Shown here: piece by piece, positions 37,314 to 49,425 of the stretch
How the letters are laid out: the number at the start of each line of letters is the position of its first letter
Position numbering within the stretch: the stretch's first letter is position 1
Assembly: GCF_051020955.1 (NCBI RefSeq)
Contig: NW_027476370.1
Location: 186,001-250,000, forward strand
Direction of reading: 5' to 3'
Source of the DNA: Megalopta genalis
Lineage: Eukaryota > Arthropoda > Insecta > Hymenoptera > Halictidae
Length of the DNA stretch: 64,000 nt
Notes under the pieces: generated by a model
What the model was told of the DNA's origin: nothing
What the model saw: the letters and a program-made list of their open reading frames with translations, nothing else
Databases searched by the model: none
Program-made: the position numbers and the translations under genes

Positions 37314-38340
37314 AAGAAACTTAGAAACGAAGAAACTAAGAAACTAAGAAACTAAGAAACTAAGAAACTAAGAAACTATGAAACTAAGAAACTAAGAAAC
37401 TAAGAAACTAAGAAACTAAGAAACTAGGAAACTAAGAATCTAAGAAACTAAGAAACTAAAAAACTAAGAAACGAACGAACTGACAAACTAAAAAACTAAG
37501 AAACTAAGAAACTAAAGAAACTAAGAAACTTAGAAACTAAGAAACTAAGAAACTAAGAAACTAAGAAACTAAGAAACTACGAAACTAAGAAACTAAGAAA
37601 CTAAGAAACTAAGAAACTACGAAACTAAGAAACTAAGAAACTAAGAAACTAAGAAACTAAGAAACTAAGAAACTAGGAAACTAAGAAACTAAGAAAATAA
37701 GAAACTAAGAAACTAAGAAACTAAGAAACTGAGAAACTAAGAAACTAAGAAACTAAGAAACTGAGAAACTGAGAAACTGAGAAACTAAGAAACTGAGAAA
37801 CTGAGAAACTAAGAAACTAAGAAACTAAGAAACTAAGAAACTAAGAAACTAAGAAACTAAGAAACTAAGAAACTCAGAAACTAAGAAACTAAGTAACTAA
37901 GAAACTAAGAAACTAAGAAACTAAGAAACTAAGAAACTAACAATCTAAGAAACTAAGAAACTAAGAAACTAAGAAACTAAGAAACTAACAATCTAAGAAA
38001 CTAAGAAACTAAGAAACTAAGAAACTAAGAAACTAAGAAACTGAGAAACTAAGAATCTAAGAAATTAAGAAACTCAGAAACTAAGAAACTAAGAAACTAA
38101 GAAACTAAGAAACTAAGAAACTAAGAAACTAAGAAACTAAGAAACTAAGAAACTAAGAAACTAAGAAACTAAGAAACTAAGAAACTAAGAAACTAAGAAA
38201 CTAAGAAACTAAGAAACTAAGAAACTAAGAAACTAAGAAACTAAGAAACTAAGAAACTAAGAAACTAAGAAACTAAGAAACTAAGAAATTAAGAAATTAA
38301 GAAATTAAGAAACTAAGAAACTAAGAAACCAAGAAACTAA
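37226..38340 (+). repeat. G cassette with gagtaact and doubled aacaatct
   Basis: Order as in the reference G cassette: gagaaact run with gagtaact (37226-37289), tagaaacg (~37320), aggaaact-aagaatct, cgaacgaact (c37472), 9-mer (37514-37522), tagaaact, two acgaaact (~37577 and ~37617), aggaaact-aagaaact-aagaaaat, 3+2 gagaaact, cagaaact, aagtaact, aacaatct at 37939 and again at 37987, then gagaaact-aagaatct-aagaaatt-cagaaact (~38041-38079), pure tract, aagaaatt triplet and aagaaacc (38329). The doubled acgaaact is shared with ~34,270-34,316. The second aacaatct, 48 bp after the first, is peculiar to this copy. Confidence 0.82.
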
Positions 38341-39986
38341 GAAACGAACAAACTGACAAACTGACAAACTAAGAAACTAAGAAACTAAGAAACTAAGAAA
38401 CTAAGAAACTAAGAAACTAAGAATCTAAGAAACTAAGAAACTAAGAAACTAAGAAACTAAGAAACTAAGAAACTAAGAAACTAAGAAACTAAGAAACTAA
38501 GAAACTAAGAAACTAAGAAACTAAGAAACTAAGAAACATAGAAACTAAGAAACTAAGAAACTAAGAAACTAAGAAACTAAGAAACTAAGAAACTAAGAAA
38601 CTAAGAAACTAAGAAACTAAGAAACTAAGAAACTAAGAAACTAAGAAACTAAGAAACTAAGAAACTAAGAAACTAAGAAACTAAGAAACTAAGAAACTAA
38701 GAAACTAAGAAACTAAGAAACTAAGAAACTAAGAAACTAAGAAACTAAGAAACTAAGAAACTAAGAAACTAAGAAACTAAGAAACTAAGAAACTAAGAAA
38801 CTAAGAAACTAAGAAACTAAGAAACTAAGAAACTAAGAAATTAAGAAATTAAGAAATTAAGAAACTAAGAAACTAAGAAACTAAGAAACTAAGAAACGAA
38901 CAAACTGACAAACTGACAAACTGACAAACTAAGAAACTAAGAAACTAAGAAACTAAGAAACTAAGAAACTAAGAAACTAAGAAACTAAGAAACTAAGAAA
39001 ATAAGAAAATAAGAAACTAAGAAACTAAGAAACCAAGAAACTAAGAAACTAAGAAACTAAGAAACTAAGAAACTAAGAAACGAGAAAACTGACAAACTAA
39101 GAAACTAAGAAACTAAGAAACAAAGAAACTAAGAAACTAAGAAACTAAGAAACTAAGAAACTAAGAAACTAAGAAACTAAGAAACTAAGAAACTAAGAAA
39201 CTAAGAAACTAAGAAACTAAGAAACTAAGAAACTAAGAAACTAACAATCTAAGAAACTAAGAAACTAAGAAACTAAAAAACTAAGAAACTAAGAAACTAA
39301 AAAACTAAGAAACTAAGAAACTAAGAAACTAAGAAACTAAGAAACTAAGAAACTAAGAAACTAAGAAACTATGAAACTAAGAAACTAAGAAACTAAGAAA
39401 CTAAGAAACTAAGAAACTAAGAAACTAAGAAACTAAGAAACTAAGAAACTAAGAAACTAAGAAACTAAGAAACTAAGAAACTAAGAAACTAAGAAACTAA
39501 GAAACTAAGAAACTAAGAAACTAAGAAACTGAGAAACTGAGAAACTAAGAAACTAAGAAACTAAGAAACTAAGAAACTAAGAAACTAAGAAACTAAGAAA
39601 CTAAGAAACTAAGAAACTAAGAAACTAAGAAACTAAGAAACTAAGAAACTAAGAAACTAAGAAACTATGAAACTAAGAAACTAAGAAACTAAGAAACTAA
39701 GAAACTAAGAAACTAAGAAACTAAGAAACTAAGAAACTAAGAAACTAAGAAACTAAGAAACTAAGAAACTAAGAAACTAAGAAACTAAGAAACTAAGAAA
39801 CTAAGAAACTGAGAAACTGAGAAACTAAGAAACTAAGAAACTAAGAAACTAAGAAACTAAGAAACTAAGAAACTAAGAAACTAAGAAACTAAGAAACTAA
39901 GAAACTAAGAAACTAAGATACTAAGAAACTAAGAAACTAAGAAACTAAGAAACTAAGAAACTAAGAAACTAAGAAATTAAGAAACT
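38283..39986 (+). repeat. Q cassette tandem copy 1
   Basis: Starts with the aagaaatt triplet at 38283. Its markers recur downstream at offsets of 1,704 (aagaaacc 38329/40033; aagaaaca-tagaaact 38537/40241), 1,712 (cgaac 38897/40609; cgagaaaact 39081/40793), 1,720 (aacaatct 39245/40965; atgaaact 39371/41091; gagaaact 39531/41251) and again 1,712 (gagaaact 39811/41523; aagatact 39917/41629). Each change of offset is one octamer. The unit cgagaaaact is private to these Q copies and one fragment at ~42,339; the copy at 30,519 has cgaacaaact. The pure tracts are long. Confidence 0.88.
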
Positions 39987-41690
39987 AAGAAATTAAGAAA
40001 TTAAGAAATTAAGAAACTAAGAAACTAAGAAACCAAGAAACTAAGAAACGAACAAACTGACAAACTGACAAACTAAGAAACTAAGAAACTAAGAAACTAA
40101 GAAACTAAGAAACTAAGAAACTAAGAATCTAAGAAACTAAGAAACTAAGAAACTAAGAAACTAAGAAACTAAGAAACTAAGAAACTAAGAAACTAAGAAA
40201 CTAAGAAACTAAGAAACTAAGAAACTAAGAAACTAAGAAACATAGAAACTAAGAAACTAAGAAACTAAGAAACTAAGAAACTAAGAAACTAAGAAACTAA
40301 GAAACTAAGAAACTAAGAAACTAAGAAACTAAGAAACTAAGAAACTAAGAAACTAAGAAACTAAGAAACTAAGAAACTAAGAAACTAAGAAACTAAGAAA
40401 CTAAGAAACTAAGAAACTAAGAAACTAAGAAACTAAGAAACTAAGAAACTAAGAAACTAAGAAACTAAGAAACTAAGAAACTAAGAAACTAAGAAACTAA
40501 GAAACTAAGAAACTAAGAAACTAAGAAACTAAGAAACTAAGAAACTAAGAAATTAAGAAATTAAGAAATTAAGAAACTAAGAAACTAAGAAACTAAGAAA
40601 CTAAGAAACGAACAAACTGACAAACTGACAAACTGACAAACTAAGAAACTAAGAAACTAAGAAACTAAGAAACTAAGAAACTAAGAAACTAAGAAACTAA
40701 GAAACTAAGAAAATAAGAAAATAAGAAACTAAGAAACTAAGAAACCAAGAAACTAAGAAACTAAGAAACTAAGAAACTAAGAAACTAAGAAACGAGAAAA
40801 CTGACAAACTAAGAAACTAAGAAACTAAGAAACAAAGAAACTAAGAAACTAAGAAACTAAGAAACTAAGAAACTAAGAAACTAAGAAACTAAGAAACTAA
40901 GAAACTAAGAAACTAAGAAACTAAGAAACTAAGAAACTAAGAAACTAAGAAACTAAGAAACTAACAATCTAAGAAACTAAGAAACTAAGAAACTAAAAAA
41001 CTAAGAAACTAAGAAACTAAAAAACTAAGAAACTAAGAAACTAAGAAACTAAGAAACTAAGAAACTAAGAAACTAAGAAACTAAGAAACTATGAAACTAA
41101 GAAACTAAGAAACTAAGAAACTAAGAAACTAAGAAACTAAGAAACTAAGAAACTAAGAAACTAAGAAACTAAGAAACTAAGAAACTAAGAAACTAAGAAA
41201 CTAAGAAACTAAGAAACTAAGAAACTAAGAAACTAAGAAACTAAGAAACTGAGAAACTGAGAAACTAAGAAACTAAGAAACTAAGAAACTAAGAAACTAA
41301 GAAACTAAGAAACTAAGAAACTAAGAAACTAAGAAACTAAGAAACTAAGAAACTAAGAAACTAAGAAACTAAGAAACTAAGAAACTATGAAACTAAGAAA
41401 CTAAGAAACTAAGAAACTAAGAAACTAAGAAACTAAGAAACTAAGAAACTAAGAAACTAAGAAACTAAGAAACTAAGAAACTAAGAAACTAAGAAACTAA
41501 GAAACTAAGAAACTAAGAAACTGAGAAACTGAGAAACTAAGAAACTAAGAAACTAAGAAACTAAGAAACTAAGAAACTAAGAAACTAAGAAACTAAGAAA
41601 CTAAGAAACTAAGAAACTAAGAAACTAAGATACTAAGAAACTAAGAAACTAAGAAACTAAGAAACTAAGAAACTAAGAAACTAGGAAACT
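39987..41690 (+). repeat. Q cassette tandem copy 2
   Basis: Partner of 38283-39986. At the junction an isolated aagaaatt (39971) precedes the triplet. The tract 40251-40546 is 37 pure units. After aagatact (41629) this copy continues into aggaaact-aagaaact-aacaatct (~41683-41706), the same continuation as the copy at 31.2 kb, whereas copy 1 runs straight into copy 2. Copy 2 therefore holds the ancestral right flank. Confidence 0.88.
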
Positions 41691-42987
41691 AAGAAACTAA
41701 CAATCTAAGAAACTAAGAAACTAAGAAACTAAGAAACTAAGAAACTAAGAAACTGAGAAACTAAGAAACTAAGAAATTAAGAAACTCAGAAACTAAGAAA
41801 CTAAGAAACTAAGAAACTAAGAAACTAAGAAACTAAGAAACTAAGAAACTAAGAAACTAAGAAACTAAGAAACTAAGAAACTAAGAAACTAAGAAACTAA
41901 GAAACTAAGAAACTAAGAAACTAAGAAACTAAGAAACTAAGAAACTAAGAAACTAAGAAACTAAGAAACTAAGAAACTAAGAAACTAAGAAACTAAGAAA
42001 CTAAGAAACTAAGAAATTAAGAAATTAAGAAATTAAGAAACTAAGAAACTAAGAAACGAACAAACTGACATACTGACAAACTGACAAACTAAGAAACTAA
42101 GAAACTAAGAAACTAAGAAACTAAGAAACTAAGAAACTAAGAAACTAAGAAACTAAGAAACTAAGAAACTAAGAAAATAAGAAAATAAGAAACTAAGAAA
42201 CTAAGAAACTAAGAAACTAAGAAACTAAGAAACTAAGAAACTAAGAAACGAACAAACTGACAAACTAAGAAACTAAGAAACTAAGAAACAAAGAAACTAA
42301 GAAACTAAGAAACTAAGAAACTAAGAAACTAAGAAACGAGAAAACTGACAAACTAAGAAACTAAGAAACTAAGAAACAAAGAAACTAAGAAACTAAGAAA
42401 CTAAGAAACTAAGAAACTAAGAAACTAAGAAACTAAGAAACTAAGAAACTAAGAAACTAAGAAACTAAGAAACTAAGAAACTAAGAAACTAAGAAACTAA
42501 GAAACTAAGAAACTAAGAAACTAACAATCTAAGAAACTAAGAAACTAAGAAACTAAAAAACTAAGAAACTAAGAAACTAAAAAACTAAGAAACTAAGAAA
42601 CTAAGAAACTAAGAAACTAAGAAACTAAGAAACTAAGAAACTAAGAAACTAAGAAACTATGAAACTAAGAAACTAAGAAACTAAGAAACTAAGAAACTAA
42701 GAAACTAAGAAACTATGAAACTAAGAAACTAAGAAACTAAGAAACTAAGAAACTAAGAAACTAAGAAACTAAGAAACTAAGAAACTAAGAAACTAAGAAA
42801 CTAAGAAACTGAGAAACTGGGAAACTAAGAAACTAAGAAACTAAGAAACTAAGAAACTAAGAAACTAAGAAACTAAGAAACTAAGAAACTAAGAAACTAA
42901 GAAACTAAGAAACTAAGAAACTAAGAAACTAAGAAACTAAGAAACTAAGAAACTAAGAAACTAAGAAACTAAGAAACTAAGAAACTA
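41691..42987 (+). repeat. Recombined P/Q fragment
   Basis: The block starts as T/P (aacaatct ~41699, gagaaact, aagaaatt, cagaaact, pure tract, aagaaatt triplet, cgaac with gacatact at 42067, two aagaaaat, cgaac at ~42249, aagaaaca). It then switches at about 42,290-42,340 to Q material beginning at cgagaaaact and running through aacaatct (42523), two aaaaaact, atgaaact and gagaaact-gggaaact (~42811-42826). The switch replaces the P right half, as expected for unequal exchange between P and Q at a shared cgaac/aagaaaca register. gggaaact appears only here. Confidence 0.7.
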
Positions 42988-45003
42988 GGAAACTAAGAAA
43001 CTAACAATCTAAGAAACTAAGAAACTAAGAAACTAAGAAACTAAGAAACTAAGAAACTGAGAAACTAAGAAACTAAGAAATTAAGAAACTCAGAAACTAA
43101 GAAACTAAGAAACTAAGAAACTAAGAAACTAAGAAACTAAGAAACTAAGAAACTAAGAAACTAAGAAACTAAGAAACTAAGAAACTAAGAAACTAAGAAA
43201 CTAAGAAACTAAGAAACTAAGAAACTAAGAAACTAAGAAACTAAGAAACTAAGAAACTAAGAAACTAAGAAACTAAGAAACTAAGAAACTAAGAAACTAA
43301 GAAACTAAGAAACTAAGAAACTAAGAAACTAAGAAACTAAGAAACTAAGAAACTAAGAAACTAAGAAACTAAGAAATTAAGAAATTAAGAAATTAAGAAA
43401 CTAAGAAACTAAGAAACGAACCAACTGACATACTGACAAACTGACAAACTAAGAAACTAAGAAACTAAGAAACTAAGAAACTAAGAAACTAAGAAACTAA
43501 GAAACTAAGAAACTAAGAAACTAAGAAAATAAGAAAATAAGAAACTAAGAAACTAAGAAACTAAGAAACTAAGAAACTAAGAAACTAAGAAACTAAGAAA
43601 CTAAGAAACGAACAAACTGACAAACTAAGAAACTAAGAAACTAAGAAACAAAGAAACTAACAAACTAAGAGACTAAGAAACTAAGAAACTAAGAAACAAA
43701 GAAAATAAGAAACTAAGAAACTAAGAAACTAAGAAACTAAGAAACTAAGAAACTAAGAAACTAAGAAACTAAGAAACTAACAATCTAAGAAACTAAGAAA
43801 CTAAGAAACTAAAAAAGTAAGAAACTAAGAAACTAAGAAACTAAGAAACTAAGAAACTAAGAAACTAAGAAACTAAGAAACTAAGAAACTAAGAAACTAA
43901 GAAACTATGAAACTAAGAAACTAAGAAACTAAGAAACTAAGAAACTAAGAAACTAAGAAACTAAGAAACTAAGAAACTAAGAAACTAAGAAACTGAGAAA
44001 CTGAGAAACTAAGAAACTAAGAAACTAAGAAACTAAGAAACTAAGAAACTAAGAAACTAAGAAGCTAAGAAACTAAGAAACTAAGAAACTAAGAAACTAA
44101 GAAACTAAGAAACTAAGAAACAAAGAAACTAAGAAACTAACAAACTAAGAAACTAAGAAACTAAGAAACTAACAATCTAAGAAACTAAGAAACTATGAAA
44201 CTAAGAAACTAAGAAACTAAGAAACTAAGAAACTAAGAAACTGAGAAACTAAGAAACTAAGAAATTAAGAAACTCAGAAACTAAGAAACTAAGAAACTAA
44301 GAAACTAAGAAACTAAGAAACTAAGAAACTAAGAAACTAAGAAACTAAGAAAGTAAGAAACTAAGAAACTAAGAAACTAAGAAACTAAGAAACTAAGAAA
44401 CTAAGAAACTAAGAAACTAAGAAACTAAGAAACTAAGAAACTAAGAAATTAAGAAATTAAGAAATTAAGAAACTAAGGAACTAAGAAACCAAGAAACTAA
44501 GAAACGAACAAACTGACAAACTGACAAACTAAGAAACTAAGAAACTAAGAAACTAAGAAACTAAGAAACTAAGAAACTAAGAAACTAAGAAACTAAGAAA
44601 CTAAGAAACTAAGAAACTAAGAAACTAAGAAACTAAGAAACTAACAATCTAAGAAACTAAGAAACTAAGAAACTAAAAAACTAAGAAACTAAGAAACTAA
44701 AAAACTAAGAAACTAAGAAACTAAGAAACTAAGAAACTAAGAAACTAAGAAACTAAGAAACTAAGAAACTATGAAACTAAGAAACTAAGAAACTAAGAAA
44801 CTAAGAAACTAAGAAACTAAGAAACTAAGAAACTAAGAAACTAAGAAACTAAGAAACTAAGAAACTAAGAAACTAAGAAACTAAGAAACTAAGAAACTAA
44901 GAAACTAAGAAACTGAGAAACTAAGAAACTAAGAAACTAAGAAACTAAGAAACTAAGAAACTAAGAAACTAAGAAACTAAGAAACTAAGAAACTAAGAAA
45001 CTA
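42988..45003 (+). repeat. T unit, copy 1 (~2.0 kb)
   Basis: Opens with aggaaact (g42988)-aagaaact-aacaatct and holds a P cassette whose first cluster reads cgaacc-aact followed by gacatact (43427), aagagact (43671), aacaatct, aaaaaagt, atgaaact, a gagaaact pair, aagaagct (44064), aagaaaca, aacaaact, aacaatct, atgaaact, cagaaact and aagaaagt (44353). A Q fragment (aagaaacc, then aacaatct and two aaaaaact, ~44,485-44,705) is appended. Markers recur 1,984 bp later in the first part and 1,976 later in the second. Confidence 0.82.
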
Positions 45004-46730
45004 GGAAACTAAGAAACTAACAATCTAAGAAACTAAGAAACTAAGAAACTAAGAAACTAAGAAACTAAGAAACTGAGAAACTAAGAAACTAAGAAATTAA
45101 GAAACTCAGAAACTAAGAAACTAAGAAACTAAGAAACTAAGAAACTAAGAAACTAAGAAACTAAGAAACTAAGAAACTAAGAAACTAAGAAACTAAGAAA
45201 CTAAGAAACTAAGAAACTAAGAAACTAAGAAACTAAGAAACTAAGAAACTAAGAAACTAAGAAACTAAGAAACTAAGAAACTAAGAAACTAAGAAACTAA
45301 GAAACTAAGAAACTAAGAAACTAAGAAACTAAGAAACTAAGAAACTAAGAAACTAAGAAATTAAGAAATTAAGAAATTAAGAAACTAAGAAACTAAGAAA
45401 CGAACCAACTGACATACTGACAAACTGACAAACTAAGAAACTAAGAAACTAAGAAACTAAGAAACTAAGAAACTAAGAAACTAAGAAACTAAGAAACTAA
45501 GAAACTAAGAAAATAAGAAAATAAGAAACTAAGAAACTAAGAAACTAAGAAACTAAGAAACTAAGAAACTAAGAAACTAAGAAACTAAGAAACGAACAAA
45601 CTGACAAACTAAGAAACTAAGAAACTAAGAAACAAAGAAACTAACAAACTAAGAGACTAAGAAACTAAGAAACTAAGAAACAAAGAAAATAAGAAACTAA
45701 GAAACTAAGAAACTAAGAAACTAAGAAACTAAGAAACTAAGAAACTAAGAAACTAACAATCTAAGAAACTAAGAAACTAAGAAACTAAAAAAGTAAGAAA
45801 CTAAGAAACTAAGAAACTAAGAAACTAAGAAACTAAGAAACTAAGAAACTAAGAAACTAAGAAACTAAGAAACTAAGAAACTATGAAACTAAGAAACTAA
45901 GAAACTAAGAAACTAAGAAACTAAGAAACTAAGAAACTAAGAAACTAAGAAACTAAGAAACTAAGAAACTGAGAAACTGAGAAACTAAGAAACTAAGAAA
46001 CTAAGAAACTAAGAAACTAAGAAACTAAGAAACTAAGAAGCTAAGAAACTAAGAAACTAAGAAACTAAGAAACTAAGAAACTAAGAAACTAAGAAACAAA
46101 GAAACTAAGAAACTAACAAACTAAGAAACTAAGAAACTAAGAAACTAACAATCTAAGAAACTAAGAAACTATGAAACTAAGAAACTAAGAAACTAAGAAA
46201 CTAAGAAACTAAGAAACTGAGAAACTAAGAAACTAAGAAATTAAGAAACTCAGAAACTAAGAAACTAAGAAACTAAGAAACTAAGAAACTAAGAAACTAA
46301 GAAACTAAGAAACTAAGAAACTAAGAAAGTAAGAAACTAAGAAACTAAGAAACTAAGAAACTAAGAAACTAAGAAACTAAGAAACTAAGAAACTAAGAAA
46401 CTAAGAAACTAAGAAACTAAGAAATTAAGAAATTAAGAAATTAAGAAACTAAGAAACTAAGAAACCAAGAAACTAAGAAACGAACAAACTGACAAACTGA
46501 CAAACTAAGAAACTAAGAAACTAAGAAACTAAGAAACTAAGAAACTAAGAAACTAAGAAACTAAGAAACGAACAAACTGACAAACTAAGAAACTAAGAAA
46601 CTAAGAAACTAAGAAACTAAGAAACTAAGAAACTCAGAAACTAAGAAACTAAGAAACTAAGAAACTAAGAAACTAAGAAACTAAGAAACTAAGAAACTAA
46701 GAAACGAACAAACTGACAAACTGACAAACT
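45004..46730 (+). repeat. T unit, copy 2
   Basis: Second copy of the T order: aggaaact 45004, aacaatct, aacc variant with gacatact 45411, aagagact 45655, aagaagct 46040, aagaaagt 46329. It then continues with an aagaaatt triplet, aagaaacc and cgaac clusters at ~46481, 46569 and 46705. A third copy lies at 60726-62170, about 15.7 kb downstream, with gacatact at 61165 and aagaaagt at 62115. The shared rare units (the cgaacc form, aagagact, aagaaagt) make common descent clear. Confidence 0.83.
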
Positions 46731-47090
46731 AAGAAACTAAGAAACTAAGAAACTAAGAAACTAAGAAACTAAGAAACTAAGAAACTAAGAAACTAAGAAA
46801 CTAAGAAACTAAGAAACTAAGAAACTAAGAAACTAAGAAACTAAGAAACTAAGAAACTAAGAAACTAAGAAACTAAGAAACTAAGAAACTAAGAAACTAA
46901 GAAACTAAGAAACTAAGAAACTAAGAAACTAAGAAACTAAGAAACTAAGAAACTAAGAAACTAAGAAACTAAGAAACTAAGAAACTAAGAAACTAAGAAA
47001 CTAAGAAACTAAGAAACTAAGAAACTAAGAAACTAAGAAACTAAGAAACTAAGAAACTAAGAAACTAAGAAACTAAGAAACTAAGAAACT
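46731..47090 (+). repeat. Longest pure AAGAAACT tract seen (45 units)
   Basis: 360 bp without a single deviation, between gacaaact (ends 46730) and aagaaaat (47091). Other long pure tracts: 48139-48474 (42 units), 29985-30288 and 62197-62500 (38), 40251-40546 (37), 55012-55299 (36), 51091-51370 (35), 43099-43370 (34), 49659-49898 (30), 1097-1328 (29). Long pure tracts commonly sit just before an aagaaatt triplet or aagaaaat unit. Confidence 0.85.
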
Positions 47091-47860
47091 AAGAAAATAA
47101 GAAACTAAGAAACTAAGAAACTAAGAAACTAAGAAACTAAGAAACTAAGAAACTAAGAATCTAAGAAACTAAGAAACTAAGAAACTAAGAAACTAAGAAA
47201 CTAAGAAACTAAGAAACATAGAAACTAAGAAACTAAGAAACTAAGAAACTAAGAAACTAAGAAACTAAGAAACTTAGAAACTATGAAATTAAGAAATTAA
47301 GAAATTAAGAAACTAAGAAACTAAGAAACTAAGAAACTGAGAAACTGAGAAACTGAGAAATTGAGAAACTGAGAAACTGAGAAACTAAGAAACTAAGAAA
47401 CTTAGAAACTAAGAAACTAAGAAACTAAGAAACTAAGAAACTAAGAAACTAAGAAACCAAGAAACTAAGAAACGAACAAACTGACAATCTGACAAACTAA
47501 GAAACTAAGAACCTAAGAAACTAAGAAACTAAGAAACTAAGAAACTAAGAAACTAAGGAACTAAGAAACTAAGAAACTAAGAAACGAACAAACTGACAAA
47601 CTAAGAAACTAAGAAACTAAGAAACTAAGAAACTAAGAAACTCAGAAACTCAGAAACTAAGGAACTAAGAAACTAAGAAACTAAGAAACTAAGAAATTAA
47701 GAAATTAAGAAATTAAGAAACTAAGAAACTAAGAAACGAACAAACTGACAAACTGAGAAACTAAGAAACTAATAAACTAAGAAACTCAGAAACTAAGAAA
47801 CTAAGAAACTAAGAAACTAAGAAACTAAGAAACTAAGAAACTAAGAAACTAAGAAACTAA
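47091..47860 (+). repeat. 1,424-bp-offset duplicate, copy 1
   Basis: Markers: aagaaaat (47091), aagaatct, aagaaaca-tagaaact (c47217), tagaaact-atgaaatt with aagaaatt (~47273-47304), gagaaact run with one gagaaatt (47339-47386), aagaaacc, cgaac-gacaatct-gacaaact, aagaacct (cc 47512), aaggaact, cagaaact pair (47643), aagaaatt triplet, cgaac, and aataaact (47771). The same order recurs 1,424 bp later (48515, 48641, 48936, 49195). The units aagaacct, gacaatct and aataaact are private to these copies and the one at 62.6-63.2 kb. Confidence 0.88.
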
Positions 47861-48100
47861 GAAACTAAGAAACTCAGAAACTCAGAAACTAAGGAACTAA
47901 GAAACTAAGAAACTAAGAAACTAAGAAATTAAGAAATTAAGAAATTAAGAAACTAAGAAACTAAGAAACGAACAAACTGACAAACTGACAAACTAAGAAA
48001 CTAAGAAACTAAGAAACTAAGAAACTAAGAAACTAAGAAACTAAGAAACTAAGAAACTAAGAAACGAACAAACTGACAAACTAAGAAACTAAGAAACTAA
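47643..48100 (+). repeat. 232-bp tandem duplication
   Basis: cagaaact pair 47643/47875, aagaaatt 47697/47929 and cgaac 47737/47969 are each 232 bp (29 octamers) apart. The first copy continues gacaaact-gagaaact and aataaact; the second continues gacaaact-gacaaact. This is one of the smallest clear segmental duplications in the window. Confidence 0.82.
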
Positions 48101-48514
48101 GAAACTAAGAAACTAAGAAACTAAGAAACTCAGAAACTAAGAAACTAAGAAACTAAGAAACTAAGAAACTAAGAAACTAAGAAACTAAGAAACTAAGAAA
48201 CTAAGAAACTAAGAAACTAAGAAACTAAGAAACTAAGAAACTAAGAAACTAAGAAACTAAGAAACTAAGAAACTAAGAAACTAAGAAACTAAGAAACTAA
48301 GAAACTAAGAAACTAAGAAACTAAGAAACTAAGAAACTAAGAAACTAAGAAACTAAGAAACTAAGAAACTAAGAAACTAAGAAACTAAGAAACTAAGAAA
48401 CTAAGAAACTAAGAAACTAAGAAACTAAGAAACTAAGAAACTAAGAAACTAAGAAACTAAGAAACTAAGAAACTAAGAAAATAAGAAACTAAGAAACTAA
48501 GAAACTAAGAAACT

Positions 48515-49425
48515 AAGAAAATAAGAAACTAAGAAACTAAGAAACTAAGAAACTAAGAAACTAAGAAACTAAGAAACTAAGAATCTAAGAAACTAAGAAA
48601 CTAAGAAACTAAGAAACTAAGAAACTAAGAAACTAAGAAACATAGAAACTAAGAAACTAAGAAACTAAGAAACTAAGAAACTAAGAAACTAAGAAACTTA
48701 GAAACTATGAAATTAAGAAATTAAGAAATTAAGAAACTAAGAAACTAAGAAACTAAGAAACTGAGAAACTGAGAAACTGAGAAATTGAGAAACTGAGAAA
48801 CTGAGAAACTAAGAAACTAAGAAACTTAGAAACTAAGAAACTAAGAAACTAAGAAACTAAGAAACTAAGAAACTAAGAAACCAAGAAACTAAGAAACGAA
48901 CAAACTGACAATCTGACAAACTAAGAAACTAAGAACCTAAGAAACTAAGAAACTAAGAAACTAAGAAACTAAGAAACTAAGGAACTAAGAAACTAAGAAA
49001 CTAAGAAACGAACAAACTGACAAACTAAGAAACTAAGAAACTAAGAAACTAAGAAACTAAGAAACTCAGAAACTCAGAAACTAAGGAACTAAGAAACTAA
49101 GAAACTAAGAAACTAAGAAATTAAGAAATTAAGAAATTAAGAAACTAAGAAACTAAGAAACGAACAAACTGACAAACTGAGAAACTAAGAAACTAATAAA
49201 CTAAGAAACTCAGAAACTAAGAAACTAAGAAACTAAGAAACTAAGAAACTAAGAAACTAAGAAACTAAGAAACTAAGAAACTAAGAAACTGAGAAACTGA
49301 GAAACTGAGAAACTGAGAAACTGAGAAACTGAGAAACTGAGAAACTAAGAAACTAAGAAACTAAGAAACTAAGAAACTTAGAAACTAAGAAACTAAGAAA
49401 CTAAGAAACTAAGAAACTGAGAAAC
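48515..49425 (+). repeat. 1,424-bp-offset duplicate, copy 2
   Basis: Repeats 47091-47860 and then, after aataaact (49195) and cagaaact (49211), continues into seven gagaaact (49291-49346), tagaaact (49379) and gagaaact (49419). The segment from aagaacct to this last gagaaact recurs exactly 13,978 bp downstream (62914, 63173, 63269, 63357, 63397). This is therefore the version from which, or with which, the right-end copy was made. Confidence 0.86.
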
